Positions 1-9,460 of a DNA stretch of 9,460 nt are shown piece after piece. The position numbers and the translations under genes are program-made. The notes beneath the pieces were generated by a model. The model did no database searches. It worked only from the letters and a program-made list of their open reading frames with translations, and had not been told where the DNA came from. Source of the stretch: an uncultured Clostridium sp. (lineage in GTDB: Bacteria > Bacillota > Clostridia > TANB77 > CAG-465); NCBI GenBank assembly GCA_900554875.1, contig USJA01000029.1, positions 1 to 9,460 of the forward strand, given 5' to 3'. Every line of letters starts with the position of its first letter. Position 1 is the stretch's first letter.

Positions 1-10
1 GGGTTATAAA

Positions 11-29
11 ATTAACGAATAGATAAATA
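11..29. repeat. Direct repeat, left copy (partner 7097-7115)
   Basis: The 19 bases ATTAACGAATAGATAAATA match 7097-7115 with one mismatch (A/G at the fifth base). Both copies are soon followed by TTTTA..TAGATATT: directly at 30-41 here, but only after an inserted hairpin in the right copy. The left copy therefore looks like a diverged version of the same element lacking the inner hairpin. In an AT-rich genome chance is possible, but the two-block similarity in the same order makes shared ancestry more likely. Confidence 0.5.
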
Positions 30-223
30 TTTTATAGATATTGCTTGCCACTTTTACAAGTTTTGTTTTTAATATTTTATCTTTTTTATTATTCAATTTG
101 CGTCATAAAAGCAAAAAAGAAGGTAATCAACAAACCTCTTTTTCTTTCTCTTTTTGATTTTGTCGAAATCATGAAATTCTTATATATCAAGACTTTCAAG
201 TGGTTCGATGAAAATTGTTTATG

Positions 224-259
224 GCTCGTTTGACACTTCCGTTTACGAAAAATACGAGC
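224..259. repeat. Weak stem-loop near left end
   Basis: GCTCGT (224-229) pairs with ACGAGC (254-259) across a 24-base loop, which itself contains the small symmetric CGTTTACG. It lies about 75 bases downstream of the last cargo gene on the minus strand. It has no following T-run in that direction, so it is not a standard intrinsic terminator. It could be an end-proximal recombinase site or simply chance. Confidence 0.3.
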
Positions 260-335
260 TTGCATTTATAATTGTATTTTATATTTGATTCTATGATTAT
301 AATTTAACATAAAATAAATATTTTGGCAATAGATT

Positions 336-629
336 TTAATTAATTTTATATTTTTTTTCCAGTTCTTCAAACAAAGTATCAATTTCGTTTTTTAAAGTTT
401 GTTTATTTTCTTGAAAATTATTAAGTTTATTATATAAATTTTCATAAATAATTTTTTCAGCTTCATTTACTATTTTGTCTTTATTATATTCTTCTAATTC
501 AGCATCTTCATTATCATATATATATTCTAAAGCTTTTAATATATCCTCTTTAGAGATTTCTAATAATTTTTTATCTTTTCCATCAACATTTAAATAACTC
601 ACATTATTCTCATATTTTAAGATTTTCAT
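336..629 (-). CDS. Small acidic coiled-coil-like protein, partner of PHP-ATPase
   Basis: I do not recognise this 97-aa protein. It has no arginine, cysteine or tryptophan, and is built almost entirely of Lys, Glu, Asp, Asn, Ile, Leu and Tyr. By count there are about 23 acidic and 16 lysine residues, so it is clearly acidic. From roughly residue 25 to the end it looks helical and could form a coiled coil; the first 20 residues look like a small beta segment. There is no signal peptide or membrane segment. The start is well supported: AAAGGAG lies 8 bases before the ATG, inside the 3' end of the PHP-ATPase gene, and the two genes overlap by 20 bp. That overlap suggests translational coupling and a shared task, perhaps as regulator, inhibitor or subunit of the ATPase. 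The role is inference only. Confidence 0.75.
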   Translation of the reverse strand: MKILKYENNVSYLNVDGKDKKLLEISKEDILKALEYIYDNEDAELEEYNKDKIVNEAEKIIYENLYNKLNNFQENKQTLKNEIDTLFEELEKKYKIN

Positions 630-2628
630 AAATTTTGCTCCTTTCTTCGTATGTCTTAACTCCAGCTTCCATACAACTTACTATTGCTTCATAAGTTTTA
701 ATTGACTTTCCATCTTTATTTACCAACATAGTATCAGTAAAGTTTCCTACATATACTTCATATTTTTGTTCTTTTTCATTATACATTGTATATATAAGTT
801 TATCTGCTTTATTAGAAACTCCTAATGTATTGTTATGAGTAACGACAAACACAGTTGTTTTATTTGATATATCTTTTATTAATGTATTTATATTTTCTTT
901 TATATATGGATTATCAAAAGAGGATTCTGGTTCATCCAGTAATAAAATATCATAATTTTTAGCATCATCTAATTCTTTTAATAAATTAAATTCAGCTTTT
1001 TCTCCTCCTGATATTTCACTTCCATTTTGATTAATAACCTTATATTTTATATCTATAATCGTTTTACAAAGTTTATCTATTGTAACTCCATCCTCTTTTA
1101 ATTGTTTAATATATTTAAAAGTATCTTTTAAATAATATTTATCAAAAGTTTCTTTAAAAGAACCAGTTGCATTCGCACCTTCTTTCATTTCGCTGACATT
1201 TTTATATGGTGCTTTTGTAGCAATAATTTTAAATCTTTGATAATCCTCTTCAAAAATATTTGTTTTTTCCTTTATTTTTTTGAAATCTTCGTTAAATCTA
1301 CTTACTATTAAACGATTTCTCATCATATTATATAAATCAATTTGTGGTATTGTATCTACCGATGACTTTAATTCTAATTTTTTTTGTATGCTTTCTACTA
1401 ATTTATCTACTTCTTTTTTTATTTTTTCACTTAGCCTTTCTTTTCTATATAAATCTATTAACTTCATTAGCAATACTTGTAATGATTCTTTATTTATATT
1501 CTCATCTATAATTTCTTTATAATTTTCGTTTTCAAGTAAAATTTTAATTGCATTTATTAGATTTTCTAGCTCCTTATTAGTTTTTACATCAAACGTGATT
1601 TCGTTAAACAAAGATGTTCTTGAAAATATATCATTTCTTTCAAAACTGATAGCTCTATTTATTAATGCAGAATGATAATTTTCTAACTCTAAATTATCTG
1701 AATTTAAATCAATTTCTAAAATGCTATGTATAACATCGTCTATTGGATTAACATATTCATTTGTTATTTTTTCATATCCTTTTTGTGTAATTTCTTTAAA
1801 TTTTTCACTTCCACTTTTCTCAGTAATTTCAAATTGCTTTATGTATTTGATTTCTGAAGTATCAAATGCTTTTTTTATTTTTTCAAGTGTATATGTCTTG
1901 CCAGATGACCTTTTTCCTATAATTACATTTAATTTTGTAGAAGCAACTAATCCATCTTGTGTAAATATAAATTCATTGTCATTTTTGTTTTCTGTTATAA
2001 AAACTCTTGTTTTGTCCATTAAACCATATTTAATTGATTTTAAAGATGTATCATCTATATCTAAAAATGTATATCTTGTTGGAAAAATTTCCAAATCTTT
2101 TTTTATCCTAACATCAGAAGATAAAATTGGAACTAAATCATTTTCCTGCTTTTTTAATGTGCAAAATTTTTTTATACTATCTACTTCACCACAAGTAATA
2201 TTATTTCCAAACTTTTTAATTATTTGTTGTTGTAATGCTGGCTTTTTCTTATAGTGTGGAATTAATAAATACTGCTCATAATTACAAAAAATACTTATAA
2301 ATTCATCATAAGATATATATTTTTTTCCATCTATTAGCCTTTCATTTAATTGATTACACTGTTCACAAAACTTATCTAAATTGCTTTCTTCTGTTACTAC
2401 TATCATATGTGCATTCTCAACATCTACTTCTACTCCTGGAAATACACTTATATTTACTTTTTCTTTTATCTTATTAAATTGTTCTCTATCAAAAATATTA
2501 TGGTTTGTAATTGCAATAGCATCTAACTTAGATGTTTGAACATATAGCAACATTTTATCTAAATCAAATATAAAATTGGAATCTTTTTCTGTTGCTAATG
2601 TATGTATATGTAAATCAATTTTTTTCAA
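610..2628 (-). CDS. PHP-domain / ABC-type ATPase fusion (Ppl-like defence protein)
   Basis: This 672-aa protein joins a PHP metal-dependent phosphoesterase domain (about residues 1-210) to an SMC/ABC-type ATPase. The PHP part shows DLHIHT with H7 and H9, ITNH with H43, GVEV with E67, then H74, IPH with H125 and SSD with D172, so most metal ligands seem present. The ATPase part has a Walker A GKRSSGKT (238-245), a helical, charged middle, an ABC signature ISGGE (539-543), a Walker B DILLLDE ending at D565-E566, and a switch histidine H598 in VVTHN. There are no membrane segments, so it is not a transporter. The layout resembles the Ppl (polymerase/histidinol phosphatase-like) antiphage proteins and TrlF-type ATPases, where nucleotide hydrolysis probably controls the phosphoesterase. 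The start is TTG after AAGGGG. It follows the restriction gene by 69 bp and overlaps the 97-aa gene. The architecture is certain; a defence role is inferred. Confidence 0.88.
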   Translation of the reverse strand: MKKIDLHIHTLATEKDSNFIFDLDKMLLYVQTSKLDAIAITNHNIFDREQFNKIKEKVNISVFPGVEVDVENAHMIVVTEESNLDKFCEQCNQLNERLIDGKKYISYDEFISIFCNYEQYLLIPHYKKKPALQQQIIKKFGNNITCGEVDSIKKFCTLKKQENDLVPILSSDVRIKKDLEIFPTRYTFLDIDDTSLKSIKYGLMDKTRVFITENKNDNEFIFTQDGLVASTKLNVIIGKRSSGKTYTLEKIKKAFDTSEIKYIKQFEITEKSGSEKFKEITQKGYEKITNEYVNPIDDVIHSILEIDLNSDNLELENYHSALINRAISFERNDIFSRTSLFNEITFDVKTNKELENLINAIKILLENENYKEIIDENINKESLQVLLMKLIDLYRKERLSEKIKKEVDKLVESIQKKLELKSSVDTIPQIDLYNMMRNRLIVSRFNEDFKKIKEKTNIFEEDYQRFKIIATKAPYKNVSEMKEGANATGSFKETFDKYYLKDTFKYIKQLKEDGVTIDKLCKTIIDIKYKVINQNGSEISGGEKAEFNLLKELDDAKNYDILLLDEPESSFDNPYIKENINTLIKDISNKTTVFVVTHNNTLGVSNKADKLIYTMYNEKEQKYEVYVGNFTDTMLVNKDGKSIKTYEAIVSCMEAGVKTYEERSKIYENLKI

Positions 2629-2697
2629 AATTTCCCCTTCTTTCTGTGTAAAAATACTACTATAACTTTTTCTAATCTTCCTTGTTTACATATTTTT

Positions 2698-3441
2698 TTA
2701 ATTTACATTAAATAACTCAGTTGGATCTACCTTAAATTGTAACATTTTTGCAGTATCTCTTCCTGCATCTCCACCTTTTCTTTGCATTGTAATTCTACCT
2801 ATTTTCATGCTACCCCTATTAGTTATTTCTACATTTCCTTCACTATAATGATTTATGGCTACATTTATAGGCTTTAATGTCCATATTGATTCAAGCGCTG
2901 TTTTCTTAGCAACTAGTATCCATTCTGCTGCTAAAATTCCTCTACCTTTTACAATGTCTAGTATTATAAGTGCTTTATTATCTTCAAAAAATTTTACTAA
3001 TTGATTTTGTTCATCTTCTGTAAATTCATTCATAAACATTCTTCTTGAATCTTTAGTATCTTTTCTATATGGTGGAAGCTCTCCTGTAAAATATTGTAAT
3101 AACTTTACAATATTTTCTGGAATATCCCACATTTCCTTATAGTTCTTAATCCATCTTTTATCTATTTGATTAAATCCCTTATCATTGCTTACTAACTTGA
3201 TTTGGAGATTTTGAGCCTCAATTATTTTTTTCAATTTTATAGTTACTTGAACTTGTACATCTGTTTTATATCCATGTATTACTTCTGCATATACATATTC
3301 AATTTCTTTTAAATCATATCCCATTGTTTTAAGCCAAGATTTAGCCTCATCGTCATTTTTCCAATTGATAAATTTGTTAGCTATATCTTTTTCATTATTA
3401 AAACCATCTTTTGCTATTTTTGAACCACCCGAACTATCCAT
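2698..3441 (-). CDS. HinP1I-like type II restriction endonuclease (predicted GCGC)
   Basis: This 247-aa protein closely resembles R.HinP1I, which has the same length and cuts G^CGC. From memory of that sequence, shared blocks include AKDGFxNEKDIA near the start, QxKLVSNxxGFNQIDKxW around 80-97, FTGELPPY near 119, RRMFMxEF, QRKGGDxGRxTAxMLQFK and DPTELF at the end. The known SDx18QxK catalytic motif appears as T60-D61-x18-Q80-I81-K82, so the metal-binding Asp and Gln and the Lys are kept, with Thr replacing Ser. The protein is cytoplasmic and would cut unmodified GCGC in incoming DNA. Its ATG overlaps the methyltransferase stop by 8 bp (ATGGATAG), with GGGAG just upstream, so translation is probably coupled to the protective enzyme. 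No controller (C) protein is seen. Family is nearly certain; site specificity is inferred. Confidence 0.93.
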   Translation of the reverse strand: MDSSGGSKIAKDGFNNEKDIANKFINWKNDDEAKSWLKTMGYDLKEIEYVYAEVIHGYKTDVQVQVTIKLKKIIEAQNLQIKLVSNDKGFNQIDKRWIKNYKEMWDIPENIVKLLQYFTGELPPYRKDTKDSRRMFMNEFTEDEQNQLVKFFEDNKALIILDIVKGRGILAAEWILVAKKTALESIWTLKPINVAINHYSEGNVEITNRGSMKIGRITMQRKGGDAGRDTAKMLQFKVDPTELFNVN

Positions 3442-4435
3442 TATTTACACTCCCTTCATCAATTATGCTTTTAACTATATATTGTAAAACATTAACCACT
3501 ACACTATTTCCAAATTGCTTTTGAGCTTGATTAACAGATTCGTCTATTTGATAATATTCTGGAAATCCCATTAATCTTGCACATTCTCTTGGGTGTAGCT
3601 TTCTAACCTCGTTGTTTATATAGTATAAACCTGTTTTGGATCCTGTTCCACCACCTTCTGCTGACAAAGTAATTGCTTGTCCAAATGGATCATATATTCT
3701 GTCTCCTTGTCCTCCCTTATTAACAGTTCCAACTCTTACTGGTTTATTATATACTTTAAACATTTTTATCTGATTATTATCTTCATTCATTTTATATGGT
3801 TTATTTATAATATATTTTCTTTCTTCTCCATTTGTTAGCAAAATATCATTAACACAAACTTCTTGATTTGTAGATTTTGGAAATACGTAATTATGATTAT
3901 CTAAGTCTTTTCTAATACATACCATATAAATCCTTTCCCTTGCTTGTGGTACACCATAATTTGAAGCATTTAAGACCTGCCAATACATATTATATCCTAT
4001 ACTTTCAATGTTTTCTCTTATAACTTTAAAAGTATTTCCATTATCATGTTTTTCTAAATTTTTTACATTTTCCAATATTAACAATTCTGGTTGATGAAAC
4101 TTAGCAATTCTAACCACTTCTCTGAATAAAGTCCCTCGTGTATCTTCAAACCCTTTTTGTTTTCCACTAATCGAAAATGCTTGACAAGGAAATCCAGCAC
4201 AAAGAATATCGTGCTTAGGTATTTCACTTTCATCTACTTTTGTAATATCACTTAATGGATTTGCACCAAAATTTTTTTCATATACCTTACTAACATGATT
4301 ATCAATATCCGAGCTAAAAACACATTCTGCTCCATATGACTCTAAAGCAAGTCTAAAACCTCCTAGTCCGCAAAATAAATCTATAAATTTTTTACCTTTT
4401 AAGGCTTGTTTATATTCTTCATTTAGATTAATCAA
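3434..4435 (-). CDS. M.HhaI-like DNA (cytosine-5) methyltransferase (predicted GCGC)
   Basis: The enzyme transfers a methyl group from S-adenosylmethionine to cytosine C5 and would protect GCGC sites from the neighbouring endonuclease. Counting from the TTG start (333 aa), all main motifs are present: I, DLFCGLGGF at 19-27; IV, GFPCQAFS with nucleophile C84; VI, ENV with E122; VIII, QARERIY with R166 and R168; IX, RKLHPRECARLMGFP; X, QFGNSVVVNVLQYI. The target-recognition part GKGGQGxRIY...AITLSAxGGG matches M.HhaI closely, including the equivalents of Gln237 and Arg240. An in-frame ATG at 4480 lies inside the promoter -10 region and has no ribosome site. TTG at 4435 follows GGAGGAGA by 5 bases and aligns with the M.HhaI N-terminus, so I chose it. 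It is the first gene of the cargo operon. One difference is Glu260 where M.HhaI has Tyr254. Confidence 0.95.
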   Translation of the reverse strand: MINLNEEYKQALKGKKFIDLFCGLGGFRLALESYGAECVFSSDIDNHVSKVYEKNFGANPLSDITKVDESEIPKHDILCAGFPCQAFSISGKQKGFEDTRGTLFREVVRIAKFHQPELLILENVKNLEKHDNGNTFKVIRENIESIGYNMYWQVLNASNYGVPQARERIYMVCIRKDLDNHNYVFPKSTNQEVCVNDILLTNGEERKYIINKPYKMNEDNNQIKMFKVYNKPVRVGTVNKGGQGDRIYDPFGQAITLSAEGGGTGSKTGLYYINNEVRKLHPRECARLMGFPEYYQIDESVNQAQKQFGNSVVVNVLQYIVKSIIDEGSVNNG

Positions 4436-7400
4436 GTTTATCTCCTCCATAAGTATAAAAATCCATTTAAAGTATATCAAATTTTAATTTTTTTTACAAT
4501 AAAAAACAAGAATTTCAATATTTTATTAATAATATTTTTTTAAAATAGCAAAAACTGTAGAAATTATAATTTTTTTCTACAGTCTTACTTTTTATTTTAT
4601 ATTATTAAAAGTTCAATCACATCTGCAAATTCATTTCTATAATACTTTTCATTCCAGTAAAATAAGTAATCCATAAAATTTTCATTAAGTTGATCTAGTT
4701 GCTTTTTAACATACTTCTTATTCTGTTCTGGTACATTTTTTAGTATTTTCTCTGCAATTTCATCAAAATAAATACAATACTTCTTATCTTGGGGTGTCAT
4801 TTCACAAAATACCATTTAATCTCTAAATTCTAACCATTCTTTTAATAAATCCTCTTTTACTTCTCTTAAATTTTTCATTCGCATCCTCTCCTATACATAT
4901 ATTAATTCATTAAAAACTATTTCTTCTGCTTGATTCTTAAAGTTATTCATCATCCCAACCCAATAAAGTATATCTGTATTTTTCATATCTTCTGTTAAAT
5001 TGCTTTTGAATTTTAATTGTCTTATTATTTTCTCTACTCTTTCAGTTGCAATTTCTTGAATCTCTTTCAAATGACTATTTAAAGTTCCATCCATTAACAT
5101 TATTGAATATTCAGCTTTTTTATTTTCTTTTAGGTAATTCAATCTCATTCTGCCATATTTATTTAAAGTAATCTTTTCCTGTTCTAGCATTACAAGATTT
5201 GGAATATAATAATCTCCTTCTAAATGATATTCAATTCCAGTTCTTTTGTCTATTTTTGTTTTTTGTAATTCTTTATTCATAACTATTTATCTCCTTTGTT
5301 TTCTTTTATTTTTAATTCTTTGTAATAATCTGTTTTAGCTTTTTTCCTTACTAAGTACAAACATTCTTGCACAAGCCATTTAAGTTCATTTGAATATGCT
5401 CTATATATAACACCATCTTCTAATCTTCCTTCTGTTTGTTTTTCATGTAAATAAACATACTTTTCAAATTTTTCACTTAACTGTTCTGCTCTTTGTTTGA
5501 TTTCTTTGTTTTTGCTATTTTTATTATCATTAATAATCTGCATTAATTTATTGTATTCTTCTCTACTAAAGTAGATATTATCTTTACTTGACATTGTTTT
5601 GAGTCCTCCTTTAACCTAAATTATAATCATTCTTTTTCTTTCCTTTTTTAGCTTGTTTTTCTGCTAATTCTTCAGTAGTTAATACTTTTCTTGTTTGATC
5701 ATGTATTATATCAGAATCATTATCGTCAAATATTCCACTTTTTGCTAAATCTTCTGCAACAATAGTATAATTTCTTTTATCTTCTGGAATATTATCAAAT
5801 CTTTCATCAAATACTTTAATTTGGAATCTTCTAATTAGACTTCTCCAAAATTCTTTAAACTTACTTAATTCTGTTTTAACCTTATTTAAAGCTATTTCTA
5901 ATTTATTGATTTTTTTATCCTTAAATTTTATTTCTTCCTTTAATTCAGCAATAGTCTTGTCCTTTTCGATATTACTATAATACAGTCTATCTCTCTCATT
6001 TTCTAAATTCTTATAGTTTTTCTCAACCTTATCAATAGTAATATTTAAGTCATTAACACTTTTTACGCTCCCAGTAGTATCTTTTACCTCTTCTGTATAA
6101 TTTAAGACTTTATCAATATTTTCGTTTGAAATAAGTTTATTATTTTTATCAAGCAATGGTGATTTTAAATTATTAAGAATTTTTTTAATTTTCTGTGTTT
6201 CTATATCTAAGTTATCGCTTTTGCTGTTAGCCTCTTTTAATCTTTTAGTATTCTTTTCTTGTTCTCTTTTTAATTCACTATAACCACCCATATCATTGAC
6301 ATTAATATCTCGATTTCTACCTTTTTGTTTTTTCTTTAATGTTGCATTTTGTTCATAAACCTCATTAAACTTTTCAATACAATACATTCTCATTTTATCT
6401 TGAATCTCTTTTAATGAAGCTTTTGTAAATATTTGAGATTTAGCAACTTGCTTCTTCATTCCGTTTTTATAACCATCTTTTACAGGTACTCCTACTAAGT
6501 GCATATGTGGAGATGTCTCATCATAATGTACTACTGCATTTGCAACTTTAAAAGCTGGTACAACTTCCACAAATTTAAAAATCTGGTCTTTATAAACTTC
6601 TGTCATTTGCTTTTTATATTCTATTGTTTTACCATTCCAAAAATTCATATCGCCAAGTTCTATTATAAGTTCACAAGCTAAATCATGTTTGCTATCTTTT
6701 GAAATATGAATAAAATAATCTCCTATTCTTCTGTCTTTTCTTACTTTATTATCATACTCAATTTGAGCTTCTTGAAATTCTTGTAAATACACATTCTTTA
6801 CATCTTGATATAAATCATTTGTACCATAAACAACTTCAATATCTTCAATCTTTTTATCATAATTTCTTAAATTATGCTTATTAACTTTGGATAATTGCTG
6901 ACTATTTTGAATAGCATTATTACTTAATGAAGTTGTATCAGATGGATTATTTTGGGCTACTCTCTTTCCCAACTTTGATCTGTTTTTATCGCTACCTAAA
7001 TGAATAGAATATGCTAGTTCTTGCATCGTAAATTGCTCCTTTCTATAAAAATACTTCGTAGATTTCTCTTAAAAAGCTTCTTCAAATATGCTAAGAATTA
7101 GCGAATAGATAAATAAAATTTGTTCTGCTTTATGCAAATTTTATTTAGATATTTTTCATCAAAACGACTTGTAAAATGAAATTTTACACTTGATTTTCTG
7201 ATAAGAAAATCATTCGTTTTTGATGAAAAGATAGCTAATTCGATGCCTCGCAGAGCCCCCGAGTTTTGATAGAATGTCAAAACTCATAGGGGGTTAGGAA
7301 TTTTGACAAAGTCAAATTCCTGCTTCGTAGCCTTTCTTCGAAATGCTACTTCAGATTAAGCTAATCCTCGGAGCTTTCTTCTTCATCTTCTGTTTGTTCT

Positions 7401-9460
7401 GTCTTATATAAAACTAAATCAGAAATTGCCTCATAGTAATTGTCCAATTCATTTTTATCTGTTATTCCTTTTTCACGATAAGACACTGCACCAAGTTTTC
7501 CTCTAACCTTTCCTTTTGAATCTTTTATAGGAAAACTTTTATTGTTATCTACAAATACTGCTCTCATTAATCTTTCATTACCTTTTTCTCTTGGCATTGT
7601 AATCATCTTATCTTCTTGAACATACGAATGAGTCCAATCATAAACATCTTCGTAATATTTTACATCATAATGTTCTTTTAAATTTTCAATGTACTCATTT
7701 AATTCTGATTTAGTAATTCTAGGTGTGCTTTTTATTACTGATATACCTTGCATATCTTCCGTTGGTTTTGCTAGGTCGATACAATCAGCCTTATTTAATT
7801 TTTTAAGTTCATCTAGGTATCTACTTCTAAAATTTATTTTGATAATTTTGAAACTATCATTTTCTTCATCTTTTTCTAATACCATTGACTCAATAAACTT
7901 AGAAATAAATTCTTGCTTTTGAAGTTTGGTTTTTGTGTCCCATTCTGTCTTTAAATTTTCTACAAAACTATCACTGTTTAATCTGGATTCAATTTCAAAA
8001 TCTCTGTCTGCCATAATCTTTATTAAAGAAAAATGTTCGGTATCAATTTCCATATTCTTCATTTTGTCTTGCTCTAACTTATTAAGCTTTTCCTCAATAC
8101 TTTTATAGTCTTCTGCAAAATCTTCCATCTCAACTATTCCAGACATAAAAGCTTTCTTAATTCTATTTCTCTGTTTTTCTAACTCTGCAATTTCTTCATC
8201 AATATTTTCTGTATTCACTTCTTCTTTTTCTGCTAATATAGGATAGAAATATTTTTTTACAGCTTCATCATATTCTACCAAGCTAAGAATAAAGTTTAGT
8301 AATACATCTTCGATTTTATCTTCTCTAAAGTAAAGATGACAATCTCCACAGTTATAATACATATATTTTTTCTTTTTACCACCTGCCCCTTTACATAGCA
8401 TTAATTTACCACATTTAGGACAGATAAGTTTTTGAAAGAATATATAAACTCTATCTCTTGAAAATGATTGCTTATTTTTTTCTTTTTGAATTTGTACTTC
8501 TTCCCATTCTGCTCTTGTTATAATAGGTGCTACAACATCAGTATATATTTCTTCTTTACTTTCATCTTTAAGAGTTTTATTTCTAACGTAATCGCCTACA
8601 TATATTCTGTTATTTATAATAGTTCTGACTGCTGACTCAGTCCATTTATTATGTTCTGGGTATAAAACTTTTTCTTCATCTAATATACAAGATATTTGAT
8701 AATAGCTTTTTCCTTCTAAATACATATTAAATATTCTTTTTACTATATCTTTAGTATTAGGATCTATCTTTACAACTTTGTCTTTATCTCTATAATAACC
8801 AAGTGGACAAGTTCCAGGTAAATGACCTGCCTTTATTGCTCCACTCATTCCAAATTTTGTTCTTTCTGATACAACTTCTATCTCTAATTGAGAAAGAACT
8901 GTTAACATTCTAACAAAGAATCTACCATTAGCTGTTGAAGTATTAACATCATCTCTTTCACAAATAAGATAACAATCAAACTTCTCTAATTCTGCAATTA
9001 AAAGTTCCAAATCTCTGACTGAACGAGTTACTCTATCAAGCTTATATGCAACTATATAATTAATTTTCCCTTTTCTCATATCATCCATCATTTCTTGAAA
9101 TCCTGGTCTATGTTCCATGTCTTTAGCACTTATACCACGATCTTGATACACTTTATAAACTTGGTATTCTTTAAAAGCACACAATTGCTTTAATTTTTCT
9201 TCTTGTTCTCCTAAGCTAAAACCTTCACGAGCTTGGTCTTCTGTACTAACACGAATATAAATACCAGCAATTCTTTTTTCTACTTGATTCTTTAAATCCA
9301 TTTATATCGTCTCCTTTCTCATAAAAACACAAAAGAGTATTAGAAGCATTTATATGCTAAACTAATACTCTAAATATATTTATATGTTATTTTGTTGTGA
9401 TGTTAGTAGAAAAAATTAAATACACTTAAAATATTAGTTTACCATATCTTGCAGTCTAGC

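Larger units (their letters stand above)
1..335. other. Gene-free left flank with a partial repeat
   Basis: No convincing gene was found here on either strand. One open frame at 45-233 starts at TTG without a ribosome binding site, and its protein is low-complexity and hydrophobic. The stretch lies downstream of the last cargo gene, so it may contain or approach the left end of the element, but no terminal repeat matching 9372-9460 could be seen. It does contain a 19-bp repeat shared with the region upstream of the relaxase and a weak stem at 224-259, both listed separately. No T-tract terminator for the cargo operon was found. Confidence 0.5.

Overview
The window is very AT-rich, uses strong AGGAG-type ribosome binding sites and has every supported gene on the minus strand. 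This fits a low-GC Firmicute, most likely a clostridial gut-type bacterium. It reads as most of a Tn4451-type mobilizable transposon (integrative mobilizable element) carrying defence genes. The species cannot be fixed from the sequence, and neither end of the element could be pinned to a base.

The mobility half is on the right. A 646-aa large serine recombinase (7361-9301, TnpX-like) starts next to an untranslated region with a strong hairpin (9334-9371). Downstream of it, 334 bp of gene-free but heavily structured DNA (7027-7360) holds three tandem hairpins and a compact branched structure, and this is the best candidate for oriT. Next come a MobV/Pre relaxase (5611-7026, TnpZ-like), an unrecognised 103-aa gene, a TnpV-family gene, and a short reading frame split by an in-frame stop. 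These genes sit within a few bases of each other and end at a clear intrinsic terminator (4554-4583).

The cargo half is on the left and begins with a good extended -10 promoter (4471-4499). It drives an M.HhaI-like cytosine-5 methyltransferase starting at a TTG codon, then a HinP1I-like restriction endonuclease overlapping it by 8 bp. Together these look like a type II system for GCGC. After a 69-bp gap comes a 672-aa PHP-phosphoesterase/ABC-type ATPase fusion, resembling the Ppl defence proteins. Its last 20 bp overlap a small, acidic, lysine-rich gene of unknown function.

The likely logic is that the recombinase excises and inserts the element, and the relaxase mobilizes it with help from a co-resident conjugative system. 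The cargo operon gives the host protection against foreign DNA. The PHP-ATPase plus its overlapping 97-aa partner, next to the restriction system, is the best candidate for a poorly described system. The branched structure upstream of the relaxase is the second thing worth attention. Bases 1-335 hold no convincing gene, only a diverged partial copy of a repeat also found upstream of the relaxase.
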